Assembly (NCBI GenBank): GCA_963082875.1
Contig: OY720103.1
Coordinates: 11,284,001 to 11,348,000, forward strand
Origin: Corella eumyota
Lineage: Eukaryota; Chordata; Ascidiacea; Phlebobranchia; Corellidae
Length of the DNA stretch: 64,000 bases
Direction: 5' to 3'
Below the pieces are notes generated by a model that worked only from the letters and a program-made list of their open reading frames with translations, had not been told where the DNA came from and searched no databases. A program made the translations under genes and the position numbers. Position 1 is the first letter of the stretch, and each line of letters opens with the position of its first letter. Of this stretch, positions 11,059 to 23,689 are shown piece by piece.

Positions 11059-14000
11059 GTAAGTTTTTGCTACATAAAAATTTGATATTAATTCAATTTA
11101 AAATAGTGACATCAATACGAACAATACTAAAATAGGGGATTTGGGACCAAATGTAAACATTAACAAAAATTGGCAGAATGAGGGACGCAACGAAATTATT
11201 TTGTATGGGATAAATTCTATATTTACCTAAAAAGCTAAGGGATGATGTGGGATTTACTATAAAGGTTGAGCAATCATGCAAAATCGATTATAAGACACAA
11301 GGAAAGATTAGGGAAAAAATTCCACCCATTTCTGCATTAAGCGATTTTTTTTCTATTTTATTACTACCCCGTAATACAAAGGTCGTTTACACTTAGCTAG
11401 GCTCAGCGCAATTGCTGTAGCGATGTTGATATAGACATTTTTTGGGGATAACACGCAGAAAGTCGACATTATCTGGGCAGCATTCTTGCAGTTGAGCGAG
11501 TTTTTGAGTTTAGATTTGCGTAACTGCTAAACTTAGAGTGTTGTTATGGTAACGAGTGAAGCGGAAAAGTTTGAATAGTTAGTTATAAGTTCGTTAAACA
11601 TAAAAATCCAATTTTCGTTTTTTTAAACAAAATTACCGTCACGCAGTTATACACACATACAAAATGGATAGTACTAAGACGCAGTATGCAGGATAATGCT
11701 GAAAGCTGACATTAAACTGTAAAATAAGTGACATTTAGTTGGTCCGTATGTATTGTTACTAAAAATACGCAGATTGATAACGGGGTTAAATTTTTATAAA
11801 TTTTAAAAGTCAATCCTGCTTTATTTCCTCTGCATTTACCATTTTCCATATCTCTCAGCAATGTACAAACATGGTGGAGTGGTCAGAACACTTCTTACAC
11901 TACATGAGGTTTTAAGTTTGTTCCTCTCTGTCTCTATGCTGTAGCACTCTTAAGTAAGGTGCTATTAACGGTGTGAACCTTGCAGTTTAGTTATCTGACA
12001 ACTCGAAGTCGACCTTCACACCATTGAGGTATATATAAAAAAAAGAATTATAGTGAGGCGTTACGTAAAAGTTAACAACAATTGCAAAAAGAAACAGAAT
12101 TTTTAAACATTGTCTGCATTAATATTTGCACTTTACAGTCGATCCCGCATCCCTTTTGGCATTGAAAGTTAATACTGTATTTCTCCACATCAAGCAGCAA
12201 AGTATCAAAATTGTGTCCCACATTCAACAATTTTTTATCAAAGTTTACAACACCTTAGTCAACTATGGATGTAAGTGCATATATGTTATATTTAATATAT
12301 ATACTTTTTTAACTTAAATTAAAAGTTGATAAAATTTTAAAGGTTTTTTATGCCATTATCATAGTGGTGGCCAATATTAAATAAATTGGGTCTAATAATG
12401 TAACGCAAAAAAACTATTGCATAGGCTATTCTTTTTTGTAATTGAACACTTCCTATACTACATAAGGTCCTGTGTTCAATTCCCACTGCTCTCATGCTGA
12501 AGTGTCCTTGAGTAAGGCGTTGTAACTGGTATAAACTCCTGCTAAGCAAAGCAAGCACTTAATCAGTAGCGTAGTTTTTGGGTAATTATATTCTATATTG
12601 TTCCAAACTGCCAAAGTCAACTCGAGACCGGGTCAGGGTAACTGATGTTACTCTATGTTTAAATCGCGCATTTAACCTTTCCACATCGAGGATGAGATAT
12701 ATACAAAAAATAAAATAAACTTATAGTTTTGTTATTTTATTAAACAGATTTCTTCACATTCTCTTTCTGATTTGTCCAAAAATTCAAGTGAAAGTGAAGA
12801 TGAGGTAAGGACACAAACTGAAATGTTTTGATTGCTTAAAATAATTTTTTTTTTTTTAAGTGTTGTGTTAATTATAACAATATTTGACACTATTAGGAAA
12901 AATTTAGTTTTAAAAAGTTGAAAATATTATTAAACTTCTTGTTTTTAATGAAATGTTTTTAAAATTATCAGTTCTCATAATTATTTTTTAATGTGGCATA
13001 TATGTTTATATATTTTTTAATATTTGATTTTTTTATATTTAAGGTGCTGTAACAAGTGCAATAGTATGTTTTTGTTGTATATTAGACTCTGTTAAAAATT
13101 AAATTTTTTATTATGTTTAAAGAACATCGTGAAACCACCAAATGAAAAAGGTTTTTTTCAACGAATTTGGGAGTTTTTTAAACCGAAAGCAGAATCTTCT
13201 TCCATGCAAACAACACGTCGATCAAATGTAAGCTCTTAAGAACTACACTCTTGGTAACTATCATGTTTATCTTATTAAAGATCATGTTAATTAAAATTGA
13301 AAATTGGGATAAAACTAAATCTTTAACATGAAAAAAGAAAAACTTAAAAAGTTAATCCAATTTGGAATAACTTTTCTGTTAGATTTTCTCATTATAACAA
13401 TAAATTATTAAACTCCCAATAGCAACAAACCACCCTTCTACTTGTTTTAATAACCTTATTGTTGGATTGTAATTTAAACTACTGTCAATAATGTAACACT
13501 ATTTATTTTTAAATTAAATAATCTTTAAAAGTTTTTGCAAAATGTTATCTAAACCTATTTTTCTTTGACATGTTATTTTTCTTTGACATAAGTCAAAATT
13601 AAGTATGAGACGCAAGGGATAAATAAAATCATCATTTCTACATTCAGCGATTTTTTGTTAACAATTACATATGGCTTCAATATTTACCGCACCTCTAACT
13701 TTCCACATTTCATATTTTAGTACATCCCTGTAATACAAGCTCGCATGAGTTACTGTGTAAATATACATTATGCAATAACAACAGCTTATTTCAAATAATT
13801 TTAATTAACAAAGTGTGTTAAAATGTTAATCAAATTTTATGATTTTGCAGGACTTGGACGAAAATGTTCCAGTTACTTTAAAGGGTAAAATTTTGGATGA
13901 AGCTGGAACAACTGAACCGATAAAGCGAAAAGGGAAATTTAGTCACAAAACATTTGAACCTAGAGCTTATGTATGTTTTATGTTAATTGCAAAATAAATT

Positions 14001-17000
14001 TATTAAAGAAAGACAGCATGGTGTAATAGTTTTAAAACTAGGCTCTTTTATGGCACTATAAACAATACAAACTTTGTATGAAGAATTACCATTTACACTT
14101 AATGTACAAATAAAATAATATAAATCAAGTTGAAAATTATTTTAAAAATGTTATATTCTGTTTTTTTATGGTGTATAGGAATTAAAGACAATAAAAAAGT
14201 TGGATGAAACTAAAACAACTGAACCCACAAAGTGGGAGAAAGAATTTGATATATCTTCCGTAAGTTTAGATAAAACTTTTAAGACAAAGTTAATAAACAA
14301 AAAAAACATATTTCTTTGCAATCTTCTAAAATATTAATTTATGTGAACAACACCACTCCAAAAATGTAAATAATTAAAATTTTTTGTCTGTCATTATTTA
14401 TTACTTTCAAACAGCTTGACAGTTTGATCTGTTTTTAAAAAAGTTTTTTTTTAATTGAATTTAAATAACGAGACACCAATATTAACAATACTAAAATAGG
14501 GGATGGGGACCAAATGTAAACATTAACAAAAATTTGCGGAATGCGGAACAGAATGAAATTATTTTGTATGGGATAAATTTGGTATTTACCTAAAGAGCTA
14601 AGGGATGATGTAGGATTCACTATAAAGGTTGAGCAATCATGTAAAATCGATTATAAGACGCAAGGGAAGATTAGGGAAAAAAAATTCCACCCATTTCTGC
14701 ATTAAGCGATTTTTTGATAACCTTTACAAATGGCCTCGATCTTTACCGCACCTCTAACTTCCCACATCTCGTAGTTTACTACTACCTGTAGTACAAGCTC
14801 GCATGAGTTTTTGTGTAAATATACATCATGCAATAACAACTGTTTACTTTAAATAATTTTAATTAACAAAGTATATTAAAATGTTAATCAAATTTTATGA
14901 TTTTGCAGGACTTGGACGAAAATGTTTCAGTTACTTTAAAGGAGAAGATTTTGGATGAAGCTGGAACAACTGAACCTATGGAACAAAGAAAGGAATTTAG
15001 TCACAAAACATTTGAACCTGAAGCTTATGTGAGTTTTATGTTAATTGCAGAATAAAATTATTAAAGAATGACGGCATGGTGTAGGAGTTGGAAAACTCGG
15101 CTCTTTTATGGCACTATAAACATTACAAACTTTTGTATGAAGAATTACCATTTACACTTAATGTACAAATAAAATAATATAAATCAATTTAAAATTTATT
15201 TTAAAAATGTTATATTCTGTTTTTTTATGGTGTATAGGACTTAAAGACTATAAAAAAGTTGGATGAAAATAAAACAACTGAACCCGCAAAGTGGGAGAAA
15301 GAATTTGATAAAACTTCCGTAAGTTTAGATAAAACTTTTAAGACAAAGTTAATAAACAAAAAAAACATATTTCTTTGCAATCTTCTAAAATATTAATTTA
15401 TGTTAACAACACCAATCCAAAAGATGTAGATAATTAAAAATTTTTGTCTGGCATTATTTATTACTTTTAAACAGCTTGACAGTTTGATCTGTTTTTAAAA
15501 AAGTTTAAACCGTATAGAGCAGGGGTCAGCAACTTTTTCGCATTGCGAAACGATTTAAAACTGAATATTTTTTTGCGGAACAGACTTTAAAAAATCCAAA
15601 TGTTCACCAATAAAAATGTATCAAGTTTAAAGCATTTAATTCCTATATCAAATCGATGATTAACATTTTTTAATGTTTTAAAGACAAAATAAGCTTACAA
15701 ATCGCAAACTAATCACCTTTCTGTTGTAAAGCATTTTAACTCGAAAAAGTATGTGGCTCGATAACGTACGGCTGACAAACTGGCACTGGGCCTGGGCCTG
15801 GTGGTTGTGACCACTAGTATAATGTATATACTAAGTTTTTTGCATTTAATTATTGCAATAACATGTGGTTCAAAATTATTTGTTTAATTTTAATTAATAA
15901 AAAATAATTCTATATATATTTCTTAAATTTATACAAATGACTTTGTTTATAAATCTATTTTTAAGCTAGCTTGAACTAATAAAAAAAAATTTAAAGGTTT
16001 TACTATAATGAAAGCTTTTATACAAACATATATAATTAATATTTATAATTTAGATCATGCCCATCACTTTCCTTGATGATACCCATTCTCCTATAAAAAT
16101 AAATTCAAGTGGATGGGGATTTCATGTAAGAACTACAACATAACTTAGTTTTCCTGTTTTTATAATTAAAAAATTCATAAATCAAGTTTTTTTGTTATAG
16201 TAAATTAAAAATTTAAAGCAAACTTAAAAAATTAATCCAAATTGGAATAACTTTTGTGTTAGATTTTATATTTATATCAATAAATTATTAAACTCCCAAT
16301 AACAACAAACCACCCTTCTACTTGTTTTAATAATTAAATTCAAGTTGGTTATTAAATAAAAATTAAATTTGTTAAAAGTATTAAACTAATTATTACAAAA
16401 TATATTACTAACATGTTATACTTTTATAGATTGAAGTTAAAAGAAATGTTTATCCAAAAGATGTTGTTGAACTTGTTGACAAATTACAAAGTTCAACCAA
16501 ACCAGTGAAGTTAGATGTTTATTATGCAAGGTTTAAGGATGATAGTTTAACAATGTTTACTCACCAAGTTCTTCCAATAATAAAAGAAAAATCAAACATA
16601 ATGGTAAACAAATAATTCTTTGTTATTTGTAGCATAGAAAGTAAATAGTAAAATTCTGTTATTTAAATGTGTTTTAGGAAATTTATTAATGTAAATAGAG
16701 TTTTGTATTTTAAGTATTTGTTTAAATATAAATAAATTCGTTAAAATATTTAAAAATGAAAAAACTGATATTTATTGTAACTCTCTGTTTTAAATAAATT
16801 ATTAAATATTAGGTTCATTCCATTGACCTTTGGTTCAACAAACTCTCACTTGATGACATCACAATACTGTGTAATTGTTTGCACAAAATTAAAATGTTAT
16901 GGCTTTATGGTTGTGATGTTGATTCTGAAGGATGAGAGTTACTGAGAGTTGCAAGAAATAAGAATGCAAAGGTTAGTAAACATATTAACAAACTTAATGC

Positions 17001-20000
17001 AAAATAATTCAATTTTACAAAAACCTAATTTATTTTGAATTTACTATTAGCTTTAAATAACTATTTTTGTGCTAAATTTCATTTAATTTATTAAACGTAT
17101 GCTGATAAAACTTATTTTGGAATGACATGTAACTTATAACATAAAAGATCCTTATTATTAAAGTGCTAATTTTTTTTAGAAAACTAAAATAGAAGGTGTT
17201 TATGGTTTACCTAAAGATTATTTAAACCTACAAGAACCATCTGATCAACTAACTACAGATATAGTCAAGTCAACATTTACTCAGGTAATATAAAATTTTT
17301 CTAAACTTCTATGTAGAGAGAGAGCATGGAACAATAATTTACCAGTTTACCATACCAGTTTATTTACAACTTTTATTTTTATACCACTTTACATTTATTA
17401 TATTAAATATTTGAAATGTAATAGGATTTAACCCTAGATTTTAACAAAAAGAACAAAAAGCTAAGTAACTTACATCATTGGTAATAAAAAATACAGTGTG
17501 CAACATAATGTCATGATATTAATATTAACAATAACAACACAGCAGATAATAAATTATCCAAAGATGCCTTACTTACTTTTTATAATTCAATTTAACTTTT
17601 TTGTCAAAATTTAAGTAGAAATTCAATTTTATGTGTTAAAACTGCAGAAATAAAATCTGATTATTTTATTCAGGCAAATAAAGCTGATGATCCTTCTGTA
17701 ACCACAACAATGACAAGTAAAATGTTGACATTTACCCAAGACTGCTTTAAATCTGGGCAGACCAGCAGTGAAGAGTTGACCAAGTTGACTAAACTAGCCT
17801 ACAACGGAATAATGGAAAAAGAAATTGTATTTGAAAACTTTGGACCTGAAAAAGTTGATCACTGGAGAAGATTTGAAGAATTTGAAAATGCTAAAACTAG
17901 ACAAAACCTATTTAAAGGGGTACAACACATGAAATATTCAAATTTAGATTGGCAAGACTTTTTCTGTGCAGTTTACATGATTCAACCTCTTTCTCTGGAT
18001 GAGTTTGAATCCACATTTACCTGGTTAATGGAAGATTTAGGAATAAAAACTTTCAAGTTTAATGTGTGCAAATTTCTTTATGGTTTGTGTAATGAACAAA
18101 ACTCAAAGAAGGTAAAGAAGATGTTGGATCTAGAAACTGATTTAGCACCAAAGAGAAATATTTTGTTGAACTCCCTTAGTTATTATTTAAAACATAGGTA
18201 TATACGAAATCTTGTTTCTTTCTATAAATTAACAAAAGAATATGGAAGAGAACTTGCAGATTGGGTTATTAAACATTTACCTTTAAAAGTTCGTATCGGT
18301 GGTGATCTTTATCCCAATGATGTTACAAGTCTCGTTGAAATCCTTCAACTTTCAATTACACCATTGGAGTTAGATGTACGTAATCTAACTTTTAAGGATG
18401 GCAGTTTAACAATGTTTTCTCACCAAGTTCTTCCGATAATAAAAGAAAAATCAAACATAAAGGTAAACAAATACTTTTTTGTTCTTGTACAATTTTTGTT
18501 TTAAATTAGTTAAGATATTTAAAAATTAGTTTTAAACAATCCTTTATTTTATAGATTTAGTTTTTTTTAGTAAGTACTTGTAATGAAACAATTTTACAAA
18601 TTTACTAAATATTAGGTTAGTTTTATGAACCTAAGTTACAAAAAACTCTCACTTGATGACATTACAAATCTATGTAGTTGTTTGCACAAAATTAAAAGTT
18701 TGAATCTTTATGGTTGTGTTGTTGATTTTAAAGGACGAGAATTACTGAGAGTTGCAAGAAATAAGAATGCAAAGGTTTGTAAATAGGTTTTGTATTTTGT
18801 AGCTTAATTTTATGATTTTTAGGTTTTTGATACAATTTGGCATTTTTAAATAATGTTATGAGAAATGTGATATGTGTTGTATAATATTTAATGCAGCTAA
18901 ATTTACCAACAACTAAAATATTTGGAGTTTCTGGTTTGCCAGAAAAATATTCCATCGCACAAGATCAATCTGATCAATCATTAACCAAACCAGTAACACT
19001 AAAAACTAGCCAGGTAATTAAAAAACTAGGTGATTTTTATGTGTACAATTATTGACTAACCCATTAAAAAATTCAAATATGATTTAAATGTTTTTTTGTT
19101 GTTTAAAGGCTGAAGATTTAACTGCATCAGGAATTGAAGTTATATATGAGGATAAATCTGGTAAGTTTGCCATAATACTTTATTTAATTTTTATCTTTAG
19201 TTTTATTGATTTAATCAGTTTAGTTAATTTGGGTTTTTATTGATTGTTTACAGTTTTTTTTTGATAAACTAAGATTAAAATAGATCATATTGTTATTAAG
19301 ACACTACAAGTCAAATAGTTGGTGTAAAAGGAGGTAGAGTTGAAGTATCAGGATGTTACATTGATATTCCTGAAGGTGCACTTGATGAGGATGTTCAAAT
19401 TACTGTCCATGTTGTTTGTTGTAATGATATTACTTTTCCCACCAAGGTAATTGCCTTAACAAATTATTTTTTTAATTTAATTTTTATTTATTTTTTTATA
19501 TTAACAATAATTTTACATATTTTGTACCTATGTTTGTTTTAAAGTAAAAGCAAAACAATTTCATTATTATTGATTGATTACCAATAACTCATGTACAGTA
19601 CTAATTTTTTATTAGGAAAACCCAACATATTTGTTGACTCCTCAATTTGAATGCTTGCCACATGGATTAAAGTTTAAGGTTCCAGTTACAATATCTCTTT
19701 CCACCCCATTTTACTCAACAACTGGAACCTGTTTTGTTATGGTAATTAATTCGTTTGGAAATTTGTTTTAAGAATGCTGAACAAAACTTAAATGATACAG
19801 AACTTTAAAGTAAAATCTTGTCAAATATTTATGAGCAACTTGCTTTAAGTAAAAACCATTTTAAAACAGTTTTGATTTTTTGGCTATTATGCTCTGTTTC
19901 TATTAGCATTTGGCAAAAAAGGAACAAATTAGTTTTACTAAATTTAAATTTTTCTGTCTACTAACTTTTTAAATAAAAGTGAAATGCACAACAAACAAAA

Positions 20001-21168
20001 GGTAAGGACTACAAAATTATATTTCTTTGCAATTTGTTTAGCCTCAAGTAAGTCAAGACAGAGAAGTTTGGCAAGATCTTGCTGAAGTTATATTAAGAGA
20101 TTCTCGAACAATTCAGTTTCAAGTTGATCATTTATCTTGGTAAATATTAAATATCTTATTCTGTTATTAATTTCCACCTAATTTTTTTTTTAAATTAAAG
20201 GTTTCAAGTCATAACAACTTGGATATTTGGAATAAATCAATATCTTAGTAATCCAGAAAAACGACAAATATTTGATTGTTACCATGAACCACCAAATTGT
20301 AATTTAACTTTGTTTGTTATGGACACAGAAGGTCGCTTTAAGTCAAATGAAAAAAGAGTTTTTATTATAGATGTTCCAATAAGGTAATCTTATTTATAAT
20401 TCAATTTAACATAGTTTTACAGCATTTTATACTAATTTATTAAATTTTGCATAAAAATCTCAGACAAAAAGACAAAGTGTTGTTCCAAATTCTTGATCAA
20501 AATTCGGAACTTTTTTCAAAGAAATACAACAGCACAGTAAATAAATCTGATCTTATCACATTTAATTCCAAACCGGGATTTGAAAATACAAATCTTTCAG
20601 GAAAAGTATTTACTTACTCAGTCAAAAATCTTACGACGGAAGAAATTGAAGATGGTCAATTTCAATTTCCTATAATTTCCATACAACCATCAGGTTTGTC
20701 ATTAAATCAAGGCTTTTGCTGAAATTAAATATTACAGGTGTTATAGTATAACTTAACAACAAAGCAAATTGTATTTTGGTTTGTTTTAACCTTTTTGTAA
20801 ATATTTAGAGAGTCATCAAAGTGCAGTACAGCAGCAAATATACAACTTTCATGGAGACAATGCGAAAGTATCTTCAGAAATAGCTGGGACATCAGGTTAT
20901 CCAATATATGTTAAAAAAATTATGTTTTGGTCTACTTTTTTTGTATATTTTTATCTTTGTATTGTTGTTTTTAATTTTGGTTAAACAATTGTGTAGAATG
21001 TGATGCAGTTTATTAATTAACTTTAAATTTATATTTAAAGGCCACAAAATTGTGGGAAACAAGATTGTAGATTCGAACATGTTAGCTGACAAGGTTCAAC
21101 AACTTAACATAAACCCGGGTTCCAATGTACCAGCAAGTGATGTTAAAGAAATGTTAAGCGAAAAATAA
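11053..21168 (+). CDS. Copy B: full-length NLR-like LRR-ZU5-UPA gene with one in-frame stop
   Basis: Exons: start ATGGAT at 11053-11058 or 12265-12270; 12748-12804 (SSESEDE), 13123-13227 (basic/aromatic NIVKPPNEKGFF exon), 13851-13970, 14179-14259, 14909-15028 and 15238-15318 (two DLDEN/DLKT pairs), 16054-16125, 16430-16603, 16813-16971, 17180-17284 (first LRR module), 17674-18462 (winged helix/HD2-like), 18616-18774, 18897-19013 (second LRR module), 19109-19160, 19301-19446, 19616-19741, 20042-20139 (ZU5), 20201-20383, 20464-20693 (UPA), 20809-20895 (GDN tail motif), 21041-21168 (C-terminus, TAA). About 1064 residues if joined. A TGA at 16933-16935 replaces the CGA found in most copies, so the product is cut early unless the 159-base, phase-neutral exon is skipped. 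All other splice sites look usable. Confidence 0.72.
11079..11345. repeat. Repeat block shared by introns of B, D and F
   Basis: The block with AGCTAAGGGATGATG and TTCTGCATTAAGCGATTTTTT recurs at 14460-14715. A split version in copy F lies at 58285-58376 and 59188-59320, interrupted by a hAT element. It lies in intron sequence. It is probably part of the duplicated cassette, not a mobile element of its own; no ends were identified. Confidence 0.4.
11380..12270 (+). promoter_or_regulatory. Second upstream block of copy B (type-2, as before copy E)
   Basis: The sequence from GTCGTTTACACTTAGCTAGG onward is homologous to 43515-44480, the region before copy E. Like that region it ends in a second ATGGAT-gtaag (12265-12270). 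Copy B thus carries both promoter types in series. A degenerate SINE lies inside at about 11870-12045. Use of this start is inferred from the duplicate arrangement only. Confidence 0.4.
12440..12710 (+). repeat. tRNA-derived SINE
   Basis: Box-B-like GTGTTCAATTCCCAC lies at about 12471. The shared body (AAGTCAACTCGAGACCGGGTC) and shared tail (CCACATCGAGGATGAGATAT) follow. It sits in the first intron of copy B. Confidence 0.55.
15520..15815. mobile_element. hAT-type MITE in intron of copy B
   Basis: It has the same ends (CAGGGGTCAGCAAC / GTTGTGACCACT) and the same GTATAGAG / GTATAATG flanks as the copy A element, to which it is almost identical. This fits duplication with the gene, not a second insertion. 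Confidence 0.7.
16813..16971 (+). other. LRR exon of copy B carrying an in-frame TGA
   Basis: The 53-codon LRR exon has the family frame LSLDDIT and CLHKIKMLWLYGC. At 16933-16935 the codon is TGA where most other copies have CGA. A CpG-to-TpG change explains it simply. Splice sites at both ends are intact. Confidence 0.7.
19109..20693 (+). other. ZU5-UPA (FIIND-like) coding region, copy B
   Basis: ZU5 signatures: GGRVEVSGCYIDIPEGAL and PHGLKFKVPVTISL. The predicted cleavage site VDHLSW spans the 20139/20201 splice, followed by FQVITTWIFGINQYL and FTYSVKNLTT of the UPA-like half. The spacing of His-Leu-Ser to the start of the UPA part matches FIIND proteins. All splice sites here look good. 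Confidence 0.68.
20809..21168 (+). other. C-terminal tail exons of copy B with RHIM-like motif
   Basis: The first tail exon encodes VQQQIYNFHGDNAKVSSEI. IYN followed by GDN resembles the RHIM of RIPK3 (IYN...VGDNN). The second encodes GHKIVGNKIVDSNMLADKV, then NINPGSNVPASDVKEML and the stop. In NLRP1 and CARD8 this position, after UPA, holds a CARD that is freed by cleavage. The motif match is short and the functional reading is inference. Confidence 0.45.
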
Positions 21169-22600
21169 TAATTTATAATTTTATTTTTAAACAGTTTTTT
21201 TAATTTTTTACCCGCTTGTTATTAAATTAGTTCTTCATATTTTAACCAACAATTTCACTGTTTTTTTTAAATTTTTATATATTTTTTATATATTTATTTT
21301 ATTTAATTATGCAATGTTAAAGTAACTGTTATTATGAATTGCTAGTAATTTTTAAAGAGTGGTATGCAGTAAATTAATGATTTTAGCAGTAATTGTCTAA
21401 ATGTAATGCTTAAAATACTGTTGGCTAACTAACGCAAGGTTTATATAATATCACTTGACCATGTTTTTAAACATCTAATTTGTTATTAAATTAATGTTTT
21501 AAAGTACTTGCACTTTTAGTGTTCATTTTTTTTAATTTTGATTTTTTCATTGTAGTAGTTAAACAAATAGTTAAACAAAAAAATATGTAAATAGATATAT
21601 ATGTACATATGCTGTAAACAGTAGAATGCCACGAAAACACGAAACTTTGCAAGTACATATTGAAACAAAAAGCGATACAAAATTGTAATTCTTTAAATTT
21701 TATTTGCATTATATACCCTAAAAATCTTTTCAAACGTATTTCACAAAAAAAAACAAAGTTTAAAGTCTAGACGACAAAGCAAGCGTCGATGCAACTCTTA
21801 ATTAAGGCGTCGTTTTAATTAGTGCACATTCCTTGCGTCAGAAATTTGGTAAAACACGTGGAAGGATTTTAGAAATATTTTTAGTTTGGCTACTTTTATA
21901 TGAAGTAAAGTAGTTTAGTATGGGTTTATTTTGGGCACAAAATAAAACTTAGTTTATTAATTAATAAATATAATTCCTTATTACGTTTGATTTAAAGTTA
22001 AAAATAATCTTATATGGGTAGTTTATTACAGCAAAAAAATACATTACCCATGGCAGTTTTACTTTCATTTAAAAATGCTTATGCGTCATTTGAAACTCGT
22101 CATCGCTGTGTGGTCGATTGTGATTGGTTCTCACATTTATCGGGTGAATGAATTATAAAGGTTAAAGTTGGAGGGAAGGAATTTTAGTTAAAAGGACATT
22201 TAGTTTGACTTTGTAAATGTAAAAGTCGGCTGTTTTTTTTATATTAGAATTTCAGCTGCCACGTGGTTGTAGTAATTAAAAAATGATGTTTATTTTTTTG
22301 CAGAAGTAACTTATTGTTAATATTTATTTAACTTGAAGATTGGTGCTTCGACAAAGTGGATTTCAACAAATCGGGTTAAGTATATTGATTTTGTATTGTT
22401 ATAATATTAATTTTATAAAAACTTGTATAAAGTTTATATGGTGTTGTTGATCTGAATAAGCAACGTGTTAGGGGTAGGATCGCGCGCGTGTCGACACACT
22501 CGTTATTTTAATGTCTGCTAGGCTAATTGCGTTTAACAGTCCGCATATTCAGTGTGTAACACCATTTTAAAAGTGTTTAATTTAATATAAAGTTTTTAAT
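21169..22600. other. Intergenic region behind copy B
   Basis: The first ~550 bases are 3' flank shared with copy D (42880-43310: TTAGTTCTTCATATT, ATGCAATGTTAAAGT, GAATTGCTAGTAATT). Beyond 21750 the sequence is unique AT-rich DNA with a CpG-containing patch near 22475-22510. No gene or transposon ends were recognised. Confidence 0.5.
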
Positions 22601-22676
22601 TAGACATGGATAACTGCCCCTAGCTTTCTGTTTAAGAATTCAGATAAAGATCTTGCAAAACACGAAGGTCTGGTAG

Positions 22677-23014
22677 ATGACGTCCCGAAAAGTCGATGGG
22701 GTTGCAAAAATGGATTACGTCACGATATGGATGACGTCACGAAGAATGGAAAAAAAGAAACCTGACGTCATTTGAAGAAACAACAAGTTCAGCGAGCAAC
22801 ATAAAAAGGGAAGATACCGCTTTAATTGTTTTTTATGTATCTTTAATTATAATGGTAAATTTTATTTAAATCTAATTAAGAATTGTCTGGTTGAATAGCA
22901 AGTAATTATTTTGTTGAATAGCGACTCACGATTTGCAAATTTTTCAGTTTCTTTATCATAAGAAATAGAAGAATGAAAGATGACGTCACAAGAAATGGAA
23001 GGAAGGTAACGTCA
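22677..23014 (+). promoter_or_regulatory. Cluster of CRE/ATF-like sites
   Basis: TGACGTCA or close variants occur at 22678 (TGACGTCC), 22715 (TACGTCAC), 22731, 22763 and 22981, with TAACGTCA at 23007. That is six in about 340 bases of AT-rich DNA. The palindrome is the consensus of CREB/ATF bZIP factors. The cluster lies upstream of the 25239 gene on the same strand. Confidence 0.5.
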
Positions 23015-23103
23015 TAGATAATTTTTAAGATTGTTTATTATATACTTAATAAATGTAAATATAATAAGATTTTGAGATGTAACTAAAAGTCTTGTTGTTA
23101 CAG

Positions 23104-23240
23104 GAGCAGGGAGGAAGGGCGATTCTACGGTGATTTGATGAGGAAATGAAGAATTGGATGTGGCCCTAAGGTAGTTGTTAATTTAGGTATTGATGAGCTG
23201 TGAGGAAAAGACCAAGAAAGGTGATTCCTTTAACATACAG
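23104..23240 (+). other. Possible 5' untranslated exon of the 25239 gene
   Basis: A good acceptor (TTGTTACAG) precedes and a good donor (ACATACAG-GTGAGA) follows a G-rich 137-base stretch that stands out from its surroundings. It has no long open frame. The 25239 gene's own start is preceded by an acceptor (TTTTAACAG at 25218-25226), so a non-coding upstream exon is expected. The link between the two is a guess. Confidence 0.3.
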
Positions 23241-23528
23241 GTGAGATACTTGTTTTTTAAAAAATATTATTTAAAAAAATAATAATGATACATTTATTTA
23301 TACCTTTTGCTTGTACATTTTAATTTTTTGTATTTTTTTCTTTTTTAATTAGGCCTACAATATAGCCCTTAAGGCAATGGCCCCACTTGTTAAGTTTAAG
23401 ATATTGTTGACTTGGGATATTATACTCAAATGACCTAATACTAGGATCAGCCTAGTCAGATTAAACAAGTCGTCGGTCTTGCGTTAACTTTAAATTCGCT
23501 GCGCGTGTTGCAACACATCGCTTCGTTC

Positions 23529-23655
23529 GCTTTAGTTTTTACGTCAGTTTGCGTCTTTTAGTTTTTACGTCAGTTTGCGTCTTTTAGTTATTACGTCAGT
23601 TTGCGTCGCTTAGTTGTTACGTCATTTTGCATCTTTTAGTTACCACGTCAGATTA
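23529..23655 (+). repeat. Five 26-bp repeats centred on ACGTCA
   Basis: ACGTCA begins at 23541, 23567, 23593, 23619 and 23645, exactly 26 bases apart. Each is followed by GTTTGCGTC or a close variant and TTTTAGTT. The ACGTCA core is kept even where the spacer differs. It could be a bZIP-binding enhancer array or a simple minisatellite. Confidence 0.6.
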
Positions 23656-23689
23656 AGTTACTAATAATTGCGTCACTTTTAGGGAATTT

